DNA from: Oscillospiraceae bacterium
GTDB lineage: Bacteria > Bacillota_A > Clostridia > Oscillospirales > Ruminococcaceae
Direction: 5' to 3'
Assembly: GCA_018109965.1 (NCBI GenBank)
Contig: JAGBFE010000026.1
Span: 1 to 7,227, forward strand
Length of the DNA stretch: 7,227 nt
Position numbers and translations under genes: made by a program. The notes below the pieces were generated by a model. That model saw only the letters and a list, made by a program, of their open reading frames with translations. It was not told the origin of the DNA and did not search any database. This document shows, one piece after another, positions 1-5,224 of the stretch; position 1 is the first letter of the stretch; the number at the start of each line of letters is the position of its first letter.

Positions 1-1
1 A

Positions 2-2155
2 TATACCATTACAACAAGTCAGGCAGACGGCGCAAATCCAAACTACGATATTACCTTTGAAAACGGCGTTTTCACTATCAATCCAAAGGAAATCGATATC
101 AACTGGGGCCCTGTAAGTGCTCTGGCTTACACAGGCAGCAGCCTTGTTCCGTCTCCGGTTGTGACAAACCTTGAAAACGGAGATGACTGTGTGCTCACAG
201 CCGCAGTGGTGGAAACAGCTGACGGCGCAGGTATTATCCCCGGCATATGGACAGCAAAAATCACATCTCTCTCCAATCCAAACTACAAACTGCCTGCTGA
301 TGCGGCAAAATCACGGGTTGCATTTGAAATTGTCAATGCTTCTCAGGACAATGTTCCTGCAGCAATTGCCTTCCCTGAAACAATCCGCAGCAAGGCAGAC
401 GGCAGAATCACAAACGTTGACAGCACAATGGAATACCGCAAAGACAGCGAAAACAGCTACACAGCTGTAAGCGGAAGCGAAATCAGCAACCTTGAAGGCG
501 GCATATACTACATCCGTTACGCCGCAAAACAGTATTACAATCCATCCGCATACCAGACTGTGGTTGTATATGCAGGCAGAATGCTTGATGTAACCGTACC
601 TTCCGTTCAGGAGGGTTACACTCTGACAGCCGACAAGACAGAGGCTTCCTGGAATGACAGTGCAACAATCACCTTTGCTCTCGCAGACGGCTATTCCAAA
701 ACCAGTGACTTTGCAGTTAAGGTAAACGGCATACCTGTTATCCCTGACAGCAATGGTCAGTTTACAATCACAGACATTCAGGAAAACAAAACAATAACAG
801 TTGAGGGCGTGGCAGACATCACAGCACCTGCAGCATCCATCAGAATTGACAGCAAAGAATGGACCACACTGCAGGACACTGTTACACAGCAGCATTTCTA
901 CAACACAGCACAGACTGTGACAGTTGCAGCAGATGATGTAAACCTTGATAAAGTTTATTATCACATTGCAGATACTGCCGTTACAGCAGCAGATATTACC
1001 GACTGGACCGAATACACAGACAGCATCGCTGTCAATGCAAACGGCAATTACATAGTTTATGTAAAAGCAACAGATACAAAAGGCAATGTGGCATATATCA
1101 ACAGCGATATCATTGTCTATGACGATATTGCACCTGTAATCAGCGGTATCACAGAAGGTGCAACCTACTACACAACACAGAAATTTATAGTAACAGATGT
1201 AAATACTGATACTGTAACTGTAAACGGCAGTACCGTAACAGAGGGAAATTACATCCTTGAAGGCAACACTGACAGGGAATATGTTGTGGTTGCCACAGAC
1301 AAGGCAGGCAACAGCACAACCGTTACTGTGCAGATGAAACCGCTCAGCACTCTGTCCGGGGATATAGAAGATGTATCTGCAGAAAATATAACAGACGCTG
1401 TGATTGAAAACCTTGAAAATGTCAAAGACCTTCTGGAAAATGCAATGGGCAGTGAGGTTACCACAGCAGCTGAAAAAACCGAAGCACAGGGTATTCTGGA
1501 CAAAATCAGCACTCTCGCCGATAATATTACCGTTGATTACAAAATAATCCACGGTGCAGACAGCAACTGGACTCAAGGCTCTGCGTCAACACTGGGCTTT
1601 ACCGCAAACGGTGTGCTCAGCCTGTTCAAAGAAGTGAGAATTGCAGACGCACAAGGAACCCGCACAACACTTGTCAGAGATGCTGAATACACAGCACAAA
1701 GCGGCAGCACAATTGTTACCCTCAAACAATCTTATCTTGACACACTTGCTGTCGGACAGTATACGCTGGAGATTGTTTTTGATATTATTGGCGCAGAGCA
1801 TATTGCAGACTGCAGCTTCACAGTAAAAGCAAAGCCCGCACCGGCACCTACAGCCACACCTGAGCCAACCCCAACCCCTGCAGCAACAAAAAAACCTGCG
1901 GCAAAAGCAACCGCAAAACCTACAGCCACACCTGAACCTACCGAAACACCTGTTGAAGAAAAAGAAACAGAAACAGGTACAACAACCGAAACTGAAACAG
2001 GTGACGGACAACAGGACGAAACAGAAACTATTACACCGCAGGTGCCTGCAGAAAGCACTTCATTCCCGATACTGCCGATAATCATTGCGTTGGCAGCAGT
2101 TGTGGCAGTTATGGTAATCATTATCCTTAAAAAGAAAAAGGAAGACGAAGAATAA
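2..2155 (+). CDS. Multi-domain cell-surface protein with C-terminal membrane anchor, 5'-truncated by window edge
   Basis: The reading frame is open from base 2, so the Met codon at 161 is internal and the true start lies upstream; 717 residues are visible. Numbering from base 2: residues 1-29 are the end of one MBG-like beta module (motif ITFENGVFTINPKEI), 30-111 a second, 112-192 a repeat with the pattern GRITNVDSTMEYR, and 193-271 a further beta domain. Residues 272-373 and 374-446 are Ig-like, each opening with D-I-A/T-A-P, and the second ends ATDKAGN. Residues 447-509 look helical, 510-608 resemble X2-type Ig modules (GSTIVTLKQSYLDTL), and 609-687 are a Thr/Pro/Glu-rich wall-spanning linker. 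Residues 688-709 are one hydrophobic helix followed by KKKKEDEE. No LPXTG motif precedes the helix, so sortase anchoring is unlikely. The assembly suggests an exposed adhesin or carbohydrate-interacting protein, but no catalytic domain is visible and the function is unknown. Confidence 0.85.
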   Translation, partial: YTITTSQADGANPNYDITFENGVFTINPKEIDINWGPVSALAYTGSSLVPSPVVTNLENGDDCVLTAAVVETADGAGIIPGIWTAKITSLSNPNYKLPADAAKSRVAFEIVNASQDNVPAAIAFPETIRSKADGRITNVDSTMEYRKDSENSYTAVSGSEISNLEGGIYYIRYAAKQYYNPSAYQTVVVYAGRMLDVTVPSVQEGYTLTADKTEASWNDSATITFALADGYSKTSDFAVKVNGIPVIPDSNGQFTITDIQENKTITVEGVADITAPAASIRIDSKEWTTLQDTVTQQHFYNTAQTVTVAADDVNLDKVYYHIADTAVTAADITDWTEYTDSIAVNANGNYIVYVKATDTKGNVAYINSDIIVYDDIAPVISGITEGATYYTTQKFIVTDVNTDTVTVNGSTVTEGNYILEGNTDREYVVVATDKAGNSTTVTVQMKPLSTLSGDIEDVSAENITDAVIENLENVKDLLENAMGSEVTTAAEKTEAQGILDKISTLADNITVDYKIIHGADSNWTQGSASTLGFTANGVLSLFKEVRIADAQGTRTTLVRDAEYTAQSGSTIVTLKQSYLDTLAVGQYTLEIVFDIIGAEHIADCSFTVKAKPAPAPTATPEPTPTPAATKKPAAKATAKPTATPEPTETPVEEKETETGTTTETETGDGQQDETETITPQVPAESTSFPILPIIIALAAVVAVMVIIILKKKKEDEE
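1847..1935 (+). repeat. 17-bp direct repeat in Thr/Pro linker
   Basis: CCTACAGCCACACCTGA occurs at 1847-1863 and again, identically, at 1919-1935, encoding the peptide PTATPEP twice within the linker of the surface protein. The copies are 72 bp apart and in the same frame, so slippage or recombination between them would change linker length without a frameshift. Confidence 0.85.
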
Positions 2156-2179
2156 ATAAAATATTCTGATAAATTTATA

Positions 2180-2220
2180 CCACCGGCAGAAACTCAATTG
2201 CTCTGCCGGTGGCATTTGTT
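2180..2220 (+). terminator. Intrinsic terminator of the surface protein gene
   Basis: A perfect 11-bp, GC-rich stem (2180-2190 with 2202-2212, core CCGGC/GCCGG) with an 11-nt loop lies 24 nt after the stop codon and is followed by CATTTGTTTT. The tail is interrupted but T-rich. Position and stem strength make it the natural end of the upstream transcript. Confidence 0.8.
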
Positions 2221-2282
2221 TTCCTGAAAACTGTTATTAAAACTGTTGGGAAATATCAGTTTATCAAATTGCCGGAATATCC

Positions 2283-2308
2283 AAAAACAAACCGCCAGCT
2301 TAGCGGCC
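2283..2308 (-). terminator. Possible minus-strand terminator
   Basis: On the minus strand a short stem (CCGC/GCGG plus two G-U pairs, 2303-2308 with 2290-2295, 7-nt loop) is followed by UUGUUUUUGG. The stem is short, so it is a weak candidate. It would be the last of several stops for transcription coming from the glyoxalase gene. Confidence 0.35.
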
Positions 2309-2343
2309 TCCCGACAAAAAAATACAAACCTTATTTTTAACAC

Positions 2344-2369
2344 AAAAAGGCTGCTGCAGCGTCAGCAAC
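2344..2369 (-). terminator. Candidate minus-strand terminator
   Basis: Read on the minus strand, GUUGCUG (2369-2363) pairs with CAGCAGC (2356-2350) across a 6-nt loop, with one G-U pair, and is followed after one C by UUUUU (2348-2344). It is a plausible back-up terminator for minus-strand transcription. The same bases also belong to a larger inverted arrangement with 2407-2420. Confidence 0.45.
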
Positions 2370-2387
2370 ACTTGCATTACACAAAGT

Positions 2388-2420
2388 AGTGCTGCGCGTC
2401 TTTTCCTTGCAGCACTTTTT
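2388..2420 (+). terminator. Plus-strand intrinsic terminator with no obvious gene upstream
   Basis: AGTGCTGC (2388-2395) pairs perfectly with GCAGCACT (2409-2416) over a 13-nt loop and runs straight into a T tract (2416-2420). The nearest plus-strand gene ended at 2155 and already has a terminator at 2180-2220, so this stop is either a back-up or the 3' end of a short untranslated transcript. Confidence 0.55.
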
Positions 2421-2435
2421 CTGTCAAAACAGGCA

Positions 2436-2477
2436 AAAATGTACCCGGCAATACACATTGCAGTGTATTGCCGGGTA
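2436..2477. terminator. Bidirectional terminator, main stop of the glyoxalase gene
   Basis: A perfect 15-bp palindromic stem (2442-2456 with 2463-2477, core ACCCGGCAATAC) with a 6-nt loop lies 66 nt beyond the glyoxalase stop. On the minus strand it is followed by CAUUUUUGCC, a proper U tract. On the plus strand the tail is the weaker TTTATATTT. It therefore best serves the minus-strand gene but can insulate both sides. Confidence 0.8.
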
Positions 2478-2542
2478 TTTATATTTCCTTATTGGGATGT
2501 CGCTTTTTATGCAAGCGGTTTTGGTGGTATATCTGATTTTGC

Positions 2543-2908
2543 TTATCTCTTTTCGGGGATGATTTCCAGCCAGTATCCGTCAGGGTCTTCTATAAAGTAA
2601 ATACCCATTGCAGGGTTTTCAAAGCAGATGCATCCCATTTCCTCGTGCAGTTTGTGTGCAGCTTCGTAGTCATCCACTTTAAATGCAAGGTGAAATTCGC
2701 ATTCGCCAAGGTCATAAGCATGAGGATGGTCATTGAGCTGTGTCAGCTCCAGCTGAAAAGAGCTTTCTTCGTTCTGCATATAAACAATGGTGAAATTGTC
2801 GCTGTCTATACGTCTTGCTTCGTGGAGCCCAAGTGCCTTTTCGTAGAAAGCCATGGATTGTTCAAGGTTGGCAACGTTGTAGTTTTCGTGAACCATTCTG
2901 AATTTCAT
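2543..2908 (-). CDS. Glyoxalase I-like VOC-superfamily metalloprotein
   Basis: This 121-residue protein matches the vicinal oxygen chelate fold as seen in lactoylglutathione lyase (glyoxalase I): two beta-alpha-beta-beta-beta halves, the first starting FRMVHENYNVANLEQSMAFY and the second FHLAFKVDDYEAAHKLH. The four expected metal ligands are all present: His7, Glu54 (QLELT), His73 (FHLAF) and Glu115 (WLEIIP). The motif EDPDGYWLEI is a family hallmark. The length is that of a complete single-copy family member. I chose the Met at 2908 rather than the upstream Met at 2932 because AGAGG (2918-2914) sits 5 nt before it and the extra eight residues precede the first beta strand. The likely role is detoxification of methylglyoxal adducts or a related lyase/isomerase reaction in the cytosol; the thiol cofactor cannot be read from sequence. 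It is a single-gene unit, divergent from the thiamin operon, with terminators downstream. Confidence 0.85.
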   Translation of the reverse strand: MKFRMVHENYNVANLEQSMAFYEKALGLHEARRIDSDNFTIVYMQNEESSFQLELTQLNDHPHAYDLGECEFHLAFKVDDYEAAHKLHEEMGCICFENPAMGIYFIEDPDGYWLEIIPEKR

Positions 2909-2970
2909 ATTTAACCTCTTTTCTGCATACATGTCTGTTTACCTGAATTATTTGCTGTTAAATAAATGAT

Positions 2971-2998
2971 AGTATACCTGCAAATAAAAGTAAAGAAA
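2971..2998 (-). promoter_or_regulatory. Probable promoter of the glyoxalase gene
   Basis: On the minus strand TATACT (2976-2971) resembles a -10 box, 63 nt upstream of the start codon at 2908. The -35 match is poor (TTTCTT at about 2998-2993, spacer near 16 nt), so the assignment rests on the -10 box and position. Confidence 0.4.
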
Positions 2999-3095
2999 GA
3001 TTTTACTTTAGCATAATATAATCATAAACATATTTTGGTTCCAAATTCAAAGGTAATATAGCGTGATAAGGCCGGATTTATACAATCGGGAAGGG

Positions 3096-3134
3096 ATAAT
3101 GCAAGGATATAGTATTATTAACCGCTTGCATTAT
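3096..3134. repeat. Perfect 10-bp inverted repeat upstream of the thiamin promoter
   Basis: ATAATGCAAG (3096-3105) and CTTGCATTAT (3125-3134) are perfect inverse complements separated by 19 AT-rich bases. The right arm ends 43 bp upstream of the -35 box. There is no T tract on the plus side, so it is not an obvious terminator. A dimeric regulator site or a stray hairpin are both possible. Confidence 0.6.
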
Positions 3135-3177
3135 AACTGCCTGCTCCGTTAATCATGACTGAATGAAAATAAAAGGC

Positions 3178-3206
3178 TTGAATAATTGTTGAAAGAGCAG
3201 TATAAT
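3178..3206 (+). promoter_or_regulatory. Promoter of the thiamin salvage operon
   Basis: TTGAAT (3178-3183) and a perfect TATAAT (3201-3206) are separated by exactly 17 bp, as expected for a housekeeping sigma-A promoter. Transcription would begin near 3213, a few bases before the first TPP aptamer, so the entire untranslated leader consists of riboswitch elements. Confidence 0.85.
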
Positions 3207-3212
3207 ATCTGC

Positions 3213-3307
3213 AGATAAATACAGGGGAGCTCGTATGGCGGGCTGAGAGGAAGTAATTTAACTTCGACCCTTTAACCTGATGCGGATAATGCCGTCGTAG
3301 GAAGTCA
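3213..3307 (+). promoter_or_regulatory. TPP riboswitch aptamer 1 (THI element), complete
   Basis: The conserved TPP aptamer blocks appear in order. P2 is GGGG (3223-3226) with GACCC. The P3 hairpin GCUCG/CGGGC is followed by UGAGA. An optional P3a stem GAAGU/ACUUC follows, then ACCUGAU, the P5 stem closed over GGAUAAUGCC, and CGUAGGAAGU. Both the pyrimidine-binding arm (UGAGA) and the pyrophosphate-binding arm (GGAUAAUGCC) are intact. It starts almost at the predicted transcription start. A terminator follows 18 nt later, so TPP binding should cause premature termination. Confidence 0.95.
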
Positions 3308-3322
3308 TGTGCAGGATTTTTT

Positions 3323-3360
3323 ACAGGAAGTGCCGTAAAAGGTTGCTTCCTGTTTTTATT
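3323..3360 (+). terminator. Terminator of TPP riboswitch 1
   Basis: ACAGGAAG (3323-3330) pairs perfectly with CUUCCUGU (3346-3353) and is followed by UUUUAUU. The hexamer AGGAAG also ends aptamer 1 (3299-3304), so the aptamer's 3' strand could compete for CUUCCU. This is a possible link between ligand binding and terminator formation, but not a proven antiterminator. Confidence 0.9.
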
Positions 3361-3365
3361 GTCAC

Positions 3366-3460
3366 AACTTAAAATGCGGGGGAGCCTGTGAGGCAGGCTG
3401 AGAGGAAGGCGGGACCTTCGACCCTTATACCTGATATGGATAATGCCATCGTAGGAAGTC
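3366..3460 (+). promoter_or_regulatory. TPP riboswitch aptamer 2, complete, tandem copy
   Basis: This second full TPP aptamer has P2 GGGG/GACCC, P3 GCCUG/CAGGC followed by UGAGA, P3a AAGG/CCUU, ACCUGAU, P5 AUGG/CCAU over AUAAUG, and CGUAGGAAGUCA. ACUU (3367-3370) can pair with AAGU (3456-3459) to close P1. Compared with copy 1, the P3, P3a and P5 stems differ in sequence but keep pairing, so both copies look selected. The identical tail CGUAGGAAGUCA in both copies points to an ancestral duplication. Its own terminator follows. Confidence 0.95.
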
Positions 3461-3476
3461 AAAACAAGATTGATAT

Positions 3477-3510
3477 ACGGAGATATCCATAAAGGGTATC
3501 TCCGTTTTTT
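3477..3510 (+). terminator. Terminator of TPP riboswitch 2
   Basis: ACGGAGAUA (3477-3485) pairs perfectly with UAUCUCCGU (3497-3505), followed by six T residues (3505-3510). It is unrelated in sequence to terminator 1, so only the aptamer part of the two units looks duplicated. Bases 3435-3442 of the aptamer are complementary to 3484-3491, partly overlapping the upper stem and loop. Confidence 0.9.
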
Positions 3511-3561
3511 GTTGCATATTTTTTGGAAAGAGGTGCTGAGAAAAAGACATATTCAGGCAGA

Positions 3562-3684
3562 GGGGGAGCGCCCTGTGCTTTTCGTAAAGCGATGGGAACC
3601 TGTGTTTCAGGGTGAGAGGATACTTTTGAGTATCGACCGCACAAGGCTGTACGGCCTTGTTCAGTTTAAAAATACGAAAAGAGG
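3562..3684 (+). promoter_or_regulatory. Half TPP-aptamer-like element upstream of thiW, possible variant riboswitch
   Basis: Bases 3594-3638 align with the first half of aptamer 2: GGGAACCUGUG versus GGGAGCCUGUG, then CAGG, then UGAGAGGA, then a P3a stem GAUAC/GUAUC (different bases, pairing kept), then CGACC. The pyrophosphate-binding half (ACCUGAU, GGAUAAUGCC, UAGGAA) is missing. Instead, 3639-3647 can close a long helix with 3570-3578 (8 of 9 pairs, one C-A mismatch) around the half-aptamer. Alternatively 3641-3647 pairs perfectly with 3654-3660 as a hairpin (ACAAGGC/GCCUUGU). The two pairings exclude each other. The hairpin has no clean U tract. The freed arm 3655-3661 can pair weakly with the thiW Shine-Dalgarno region (3678-3684). 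It may be a working variant sensor or a decayed third copy. Confidence 0.6.
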
Positions 3685-3693
3685 AAAAAACAA

Positions 3694-4431
3694 ATGATTA
3701 AAACAAAACAGACTTTAAGAATGACCGTTCTTGCCATGCTTATTGCTCTTGGCGTAGTTATTTCACCGTTTCTGCGTGTGGAGGGTATGTGCCCCATGGC
3801 TCATTTTATCAACATTGTGTGCAGTGTACTTATGGGCCCGTGGTATTCGCTTTTATGTGCAACGCTTATCGGCATAATCCGTATGCTCACTATGGGCATC
3901 CCGCCTATTGCACTTACAGGTGCAGTGTTCGGTGCATTTCTTTCAGGTGTGTTTTACCGCCTTTCAAAAGGCAACATACTGTTTGCAGTAATCGGCGAAG
4001 TATTCGGCACAGGTATTATCGGTGCAATAGCTTCTTATCCTGTAATGTCAATACTGTGGGGCAAAGAGGGCTTAAGCTGGCTGTTCTATGTACCAAGCTT
4101 TATCGCAGGCACACTTATCGGCGGCAGCATTGCGCTGGTGTTTCTTAAAAAACTGACAGCAAACGGTATGCTTAAAAGATTTCAGGCTATGCTTTCAGAC
4201 AATGTTTATGAAGACAAAACAGGGCTTATCAGCAACACAGCCTGCATTGCCGCAGTGGGAGCAATTCTCTATGTAGTCATCGAAATCCCAACAGGTATAT
4301 TCAGCCTTACCTCTCCTGTATGGCACATTGTTTCAAGGGGATGTATTGCAGTTTCCGTTACAGTGGCGGCTGTATATTTCATCTTTCAAAAATTAAAAAA
4401 GGAAAAACAAAATGATTCATCAGATAAATGA
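3694..4431 (+). CDS. thiW: ThiW, substrate-binding (S) component of a thiamin-precursor ECF transporter, with C-terminal extension
   Basis: The 245-residue protein is almost entirely hydrophobic helices. The first 150 residues fit ThiW: CPMAHFINIVCSVLMGPWYSLL (33-54), LIGIIRML (58-65), GTGIIGAIASYP (105-116) and FYVPSFIAGTLIGG (131-144). ThiW proteins are predicted membrane S components that bring in the thiazole moiety and need a shared energising module (EcfA, EcfA', EcfT), which is not in the window. Known family members are about 160-170 residues. Here about 90 extra residues follow, with a charged loop (152-176) and two more probable membrane segments (180-200 and 213-231). The start ATG has GAGG 9 nt upstream. 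The 3' end overlaps thiM by 20 nt, suggesting coupled translation. Expression should depend on the leader's riboswitch elements. Family assignment is firm; the substrate rests on family and operon context. Confidence 0.88.
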   Translation: MIKTKQTLRMTVLAMLIALGVVISPFLRVEGMCPMAHFINIVCSVLMGPWYSLLCATLIGIIRMLTMGIPPIALTGAVFGAFLSGVFYRLSKGNILFAVIGEVFGTGIIGAIASYPVMSILWGKEGLSWLFYVPSFIAGTLIGGSIALVFLKKLTANGMLKRFQAMLSDNVYEDKTGLISNTACIAAVGAILYVVIEIPTGIFSLTSPVWHIVSRGCIAVSVTVAAVYFIFQKLKKEKQNDSSDK

Positions 4432-5224
4432 AATCCGTAAAAAAACAGTGGATAAGAACCCTCTTATCCACTGTATAACAAATCCTATATCAATAAATCA
4501 GTGCGCCAATGGCGTGTTGGGTGTTGGTGCAAGGCCTATGATGGCGGAGCACCCTATGGAAGTTGGCGAAATAACACAGACTGCAGATGCCCTTGTGATT
4601 AACATAGCCAACATCACCGATATCCGTATGCAGTCTGCAAAGATATCCGCACAGACCGCCCAAAGCAACAATATCCCTTTTATCACAGATGCTGTGGGAA
4701 TATCATGTTCATCATTAAGGCGCAGTTTTATCAGCGATTTTCTTGAATATTTCAGACCGACAGCAATCAAAGGGAATTATTCGGAAATTTATGCTTTATA
4801 TGATGATATGTACACCTCTGCAGGTGTTGATGCCGATGAAAATCTTAAAACGGAAAACATAAGCAGAGCAGCAATAAAACTGGCACAGAAATACAGCACA
4901 ATGGTGCTTGCCAGCGGAAAAACCGATATTGTCACCGACGGCAAAACCGTTGTGTATATCCATAATGGCACACCGCAGCTGGCACAGATAACAGGCACAG
5001 GCTGTCTGCTTGGTATGCTGTGCGGCTGTTATCTGTCTGTTGACCGCAGTATAAATGCACTGGTAACAGCCTGCGCTGTGCTTGGTATAAGCGGTGAATT
5101 GTCACAGACCGAAAAAGGCAACGGCACATTTTTTGTAAATCTTATGGATAATCTGTCGGTGCTGAAAAATGAACAGATAGAAAAATTATTAAATATAGAG
5201 GTGAAAGCCATTGAAGAACTTTGA
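4412..5224 (+). CDS. thiM: Hydroxyethylthiazole kinase
   Basis: ThiM phosphorylates 4-methyl-5-(2-hydroxyethyl)thiazole with ATP, giving the thiazole phosphate used by ThiE. The 270 residues are full family length. Visible motifs are PLIHCITNPISINQCANGVL (17-36), GARPMMAEHPMEV (39-51), LVINIAN (61-67), IKGNYSEI (119-126, the GNxxE motif near the Mg-ATP site) and ITGTGCLLG (193-201). Cys198 sits in the GTGC anion hole at the same number as the conserved Cys of the Bacillus subtilis enzyme. The usual DPVGxGAT stretch is altered to DAVGISCSS (93-101), a local divergence that does not remove the catalytic motif. The start lies inside the thiW 3' end, with AGGA 8 nt upstream (4400-4403). The end overlaps thiE by 14 nt. 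Placed between ThiW (thiazole uptake) and ThiE (coupling), it supports thiazole salvage. Confidence 0.96.
   Translation: MIHQINEIRKKTVDKNPLIHCITNPISINQCANGVLGVGARPMMAEHPMEVGEITQTADALVINIANITDIRMQSAKISAQTAQSNNIPFITDAVGISCSSLRRSFISDFLEYFRPTAIKGNYSEIYALYDDMYTSAGVDADENLKTENISRAAIKLAQKYSTMVLASGKTDIVTDGKTVVYIHNGTPQLAQITGTGCLLGMLCGCYLSVDRSINALVTACAVLGISGELSQTEKGNGTFFVNLMDNLSVLKNEQIEKLLNIEVKAIEEL

Larger units (their letters stand above)
2225..2441. other. Gene-free convergent intergenic stretch; possible small structured RNA at 2344-2420
   Basis: No reading frame with a credible start or family match is seen between the surface protein and the glyoxalase gene (2156-2542). The stretch holds only hairpins, a short direct repeat (AAACTGTT at 2228-2235 and 2240-2247) and imperfect inverted ends: AAAAAGGCTGCTGCA at 2344-2358 against TGCAGCACTTTTT at 2408-2420. 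The ends could close an RNA stem of about 77 nt, or mark a remnant of a small mobile repeat. I found no convincing promoter for a plus-strand RNA. Confidence 0.3.

Noticed and set aside
311..1576. Long minus-strand open frame (421 codons) opposite the surface protein gene
   Set aside because: Its translation is Cys-rich and low-complexity in a way that mirrors the ACA/GCA-rich codons of the plus-strand gene. The plus frame gives clear Ig-like, linker and membrane modules.
2040..2155. LPXTG sortase signal at the surface protein C-terminus
   Set aside because: The residues before the helix are PAESTSFPILP; no LPXTG-type motif is present.
3118..3462. Minus-strand frame of 114 codons across the riboswitches
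   Set aside because: It is antisense to two conserved TPP aptamers, and the internally repeated peptide simply reflects the duplicated RNA element.
3531..3545. Another CUGAGA (3536-3541) between terminator 2 and the half element, as a further aptamer remnant
   Set aside because: The six bases are not flanked by a P3 stem or any P2 strand, so a chance match is likely.
3562..3660. Classifying the third leader element as the known HMP-PP (thiS-motif) riboswitch
   Set aside because: That class has its aptamer embedded in an intrinsic terminator stem followed by a U tract. Here the hairpin at 3641-3660 lies after the aptamer-like part and is followed by UCAGUUUAAAA, not a U tract. A covariance-model search would be needed to settle it.
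3470..3697. 75-codon plus-strand frame in the leader ending ATGA into thiW, a possible leader peptide
   Set aside because: It begins at a TTG just before terminator 2 without a ribosome binding site, runs through the hairpin and half-aptamer, and has no recognisable protein character. The RNA structure explains the sequence better.
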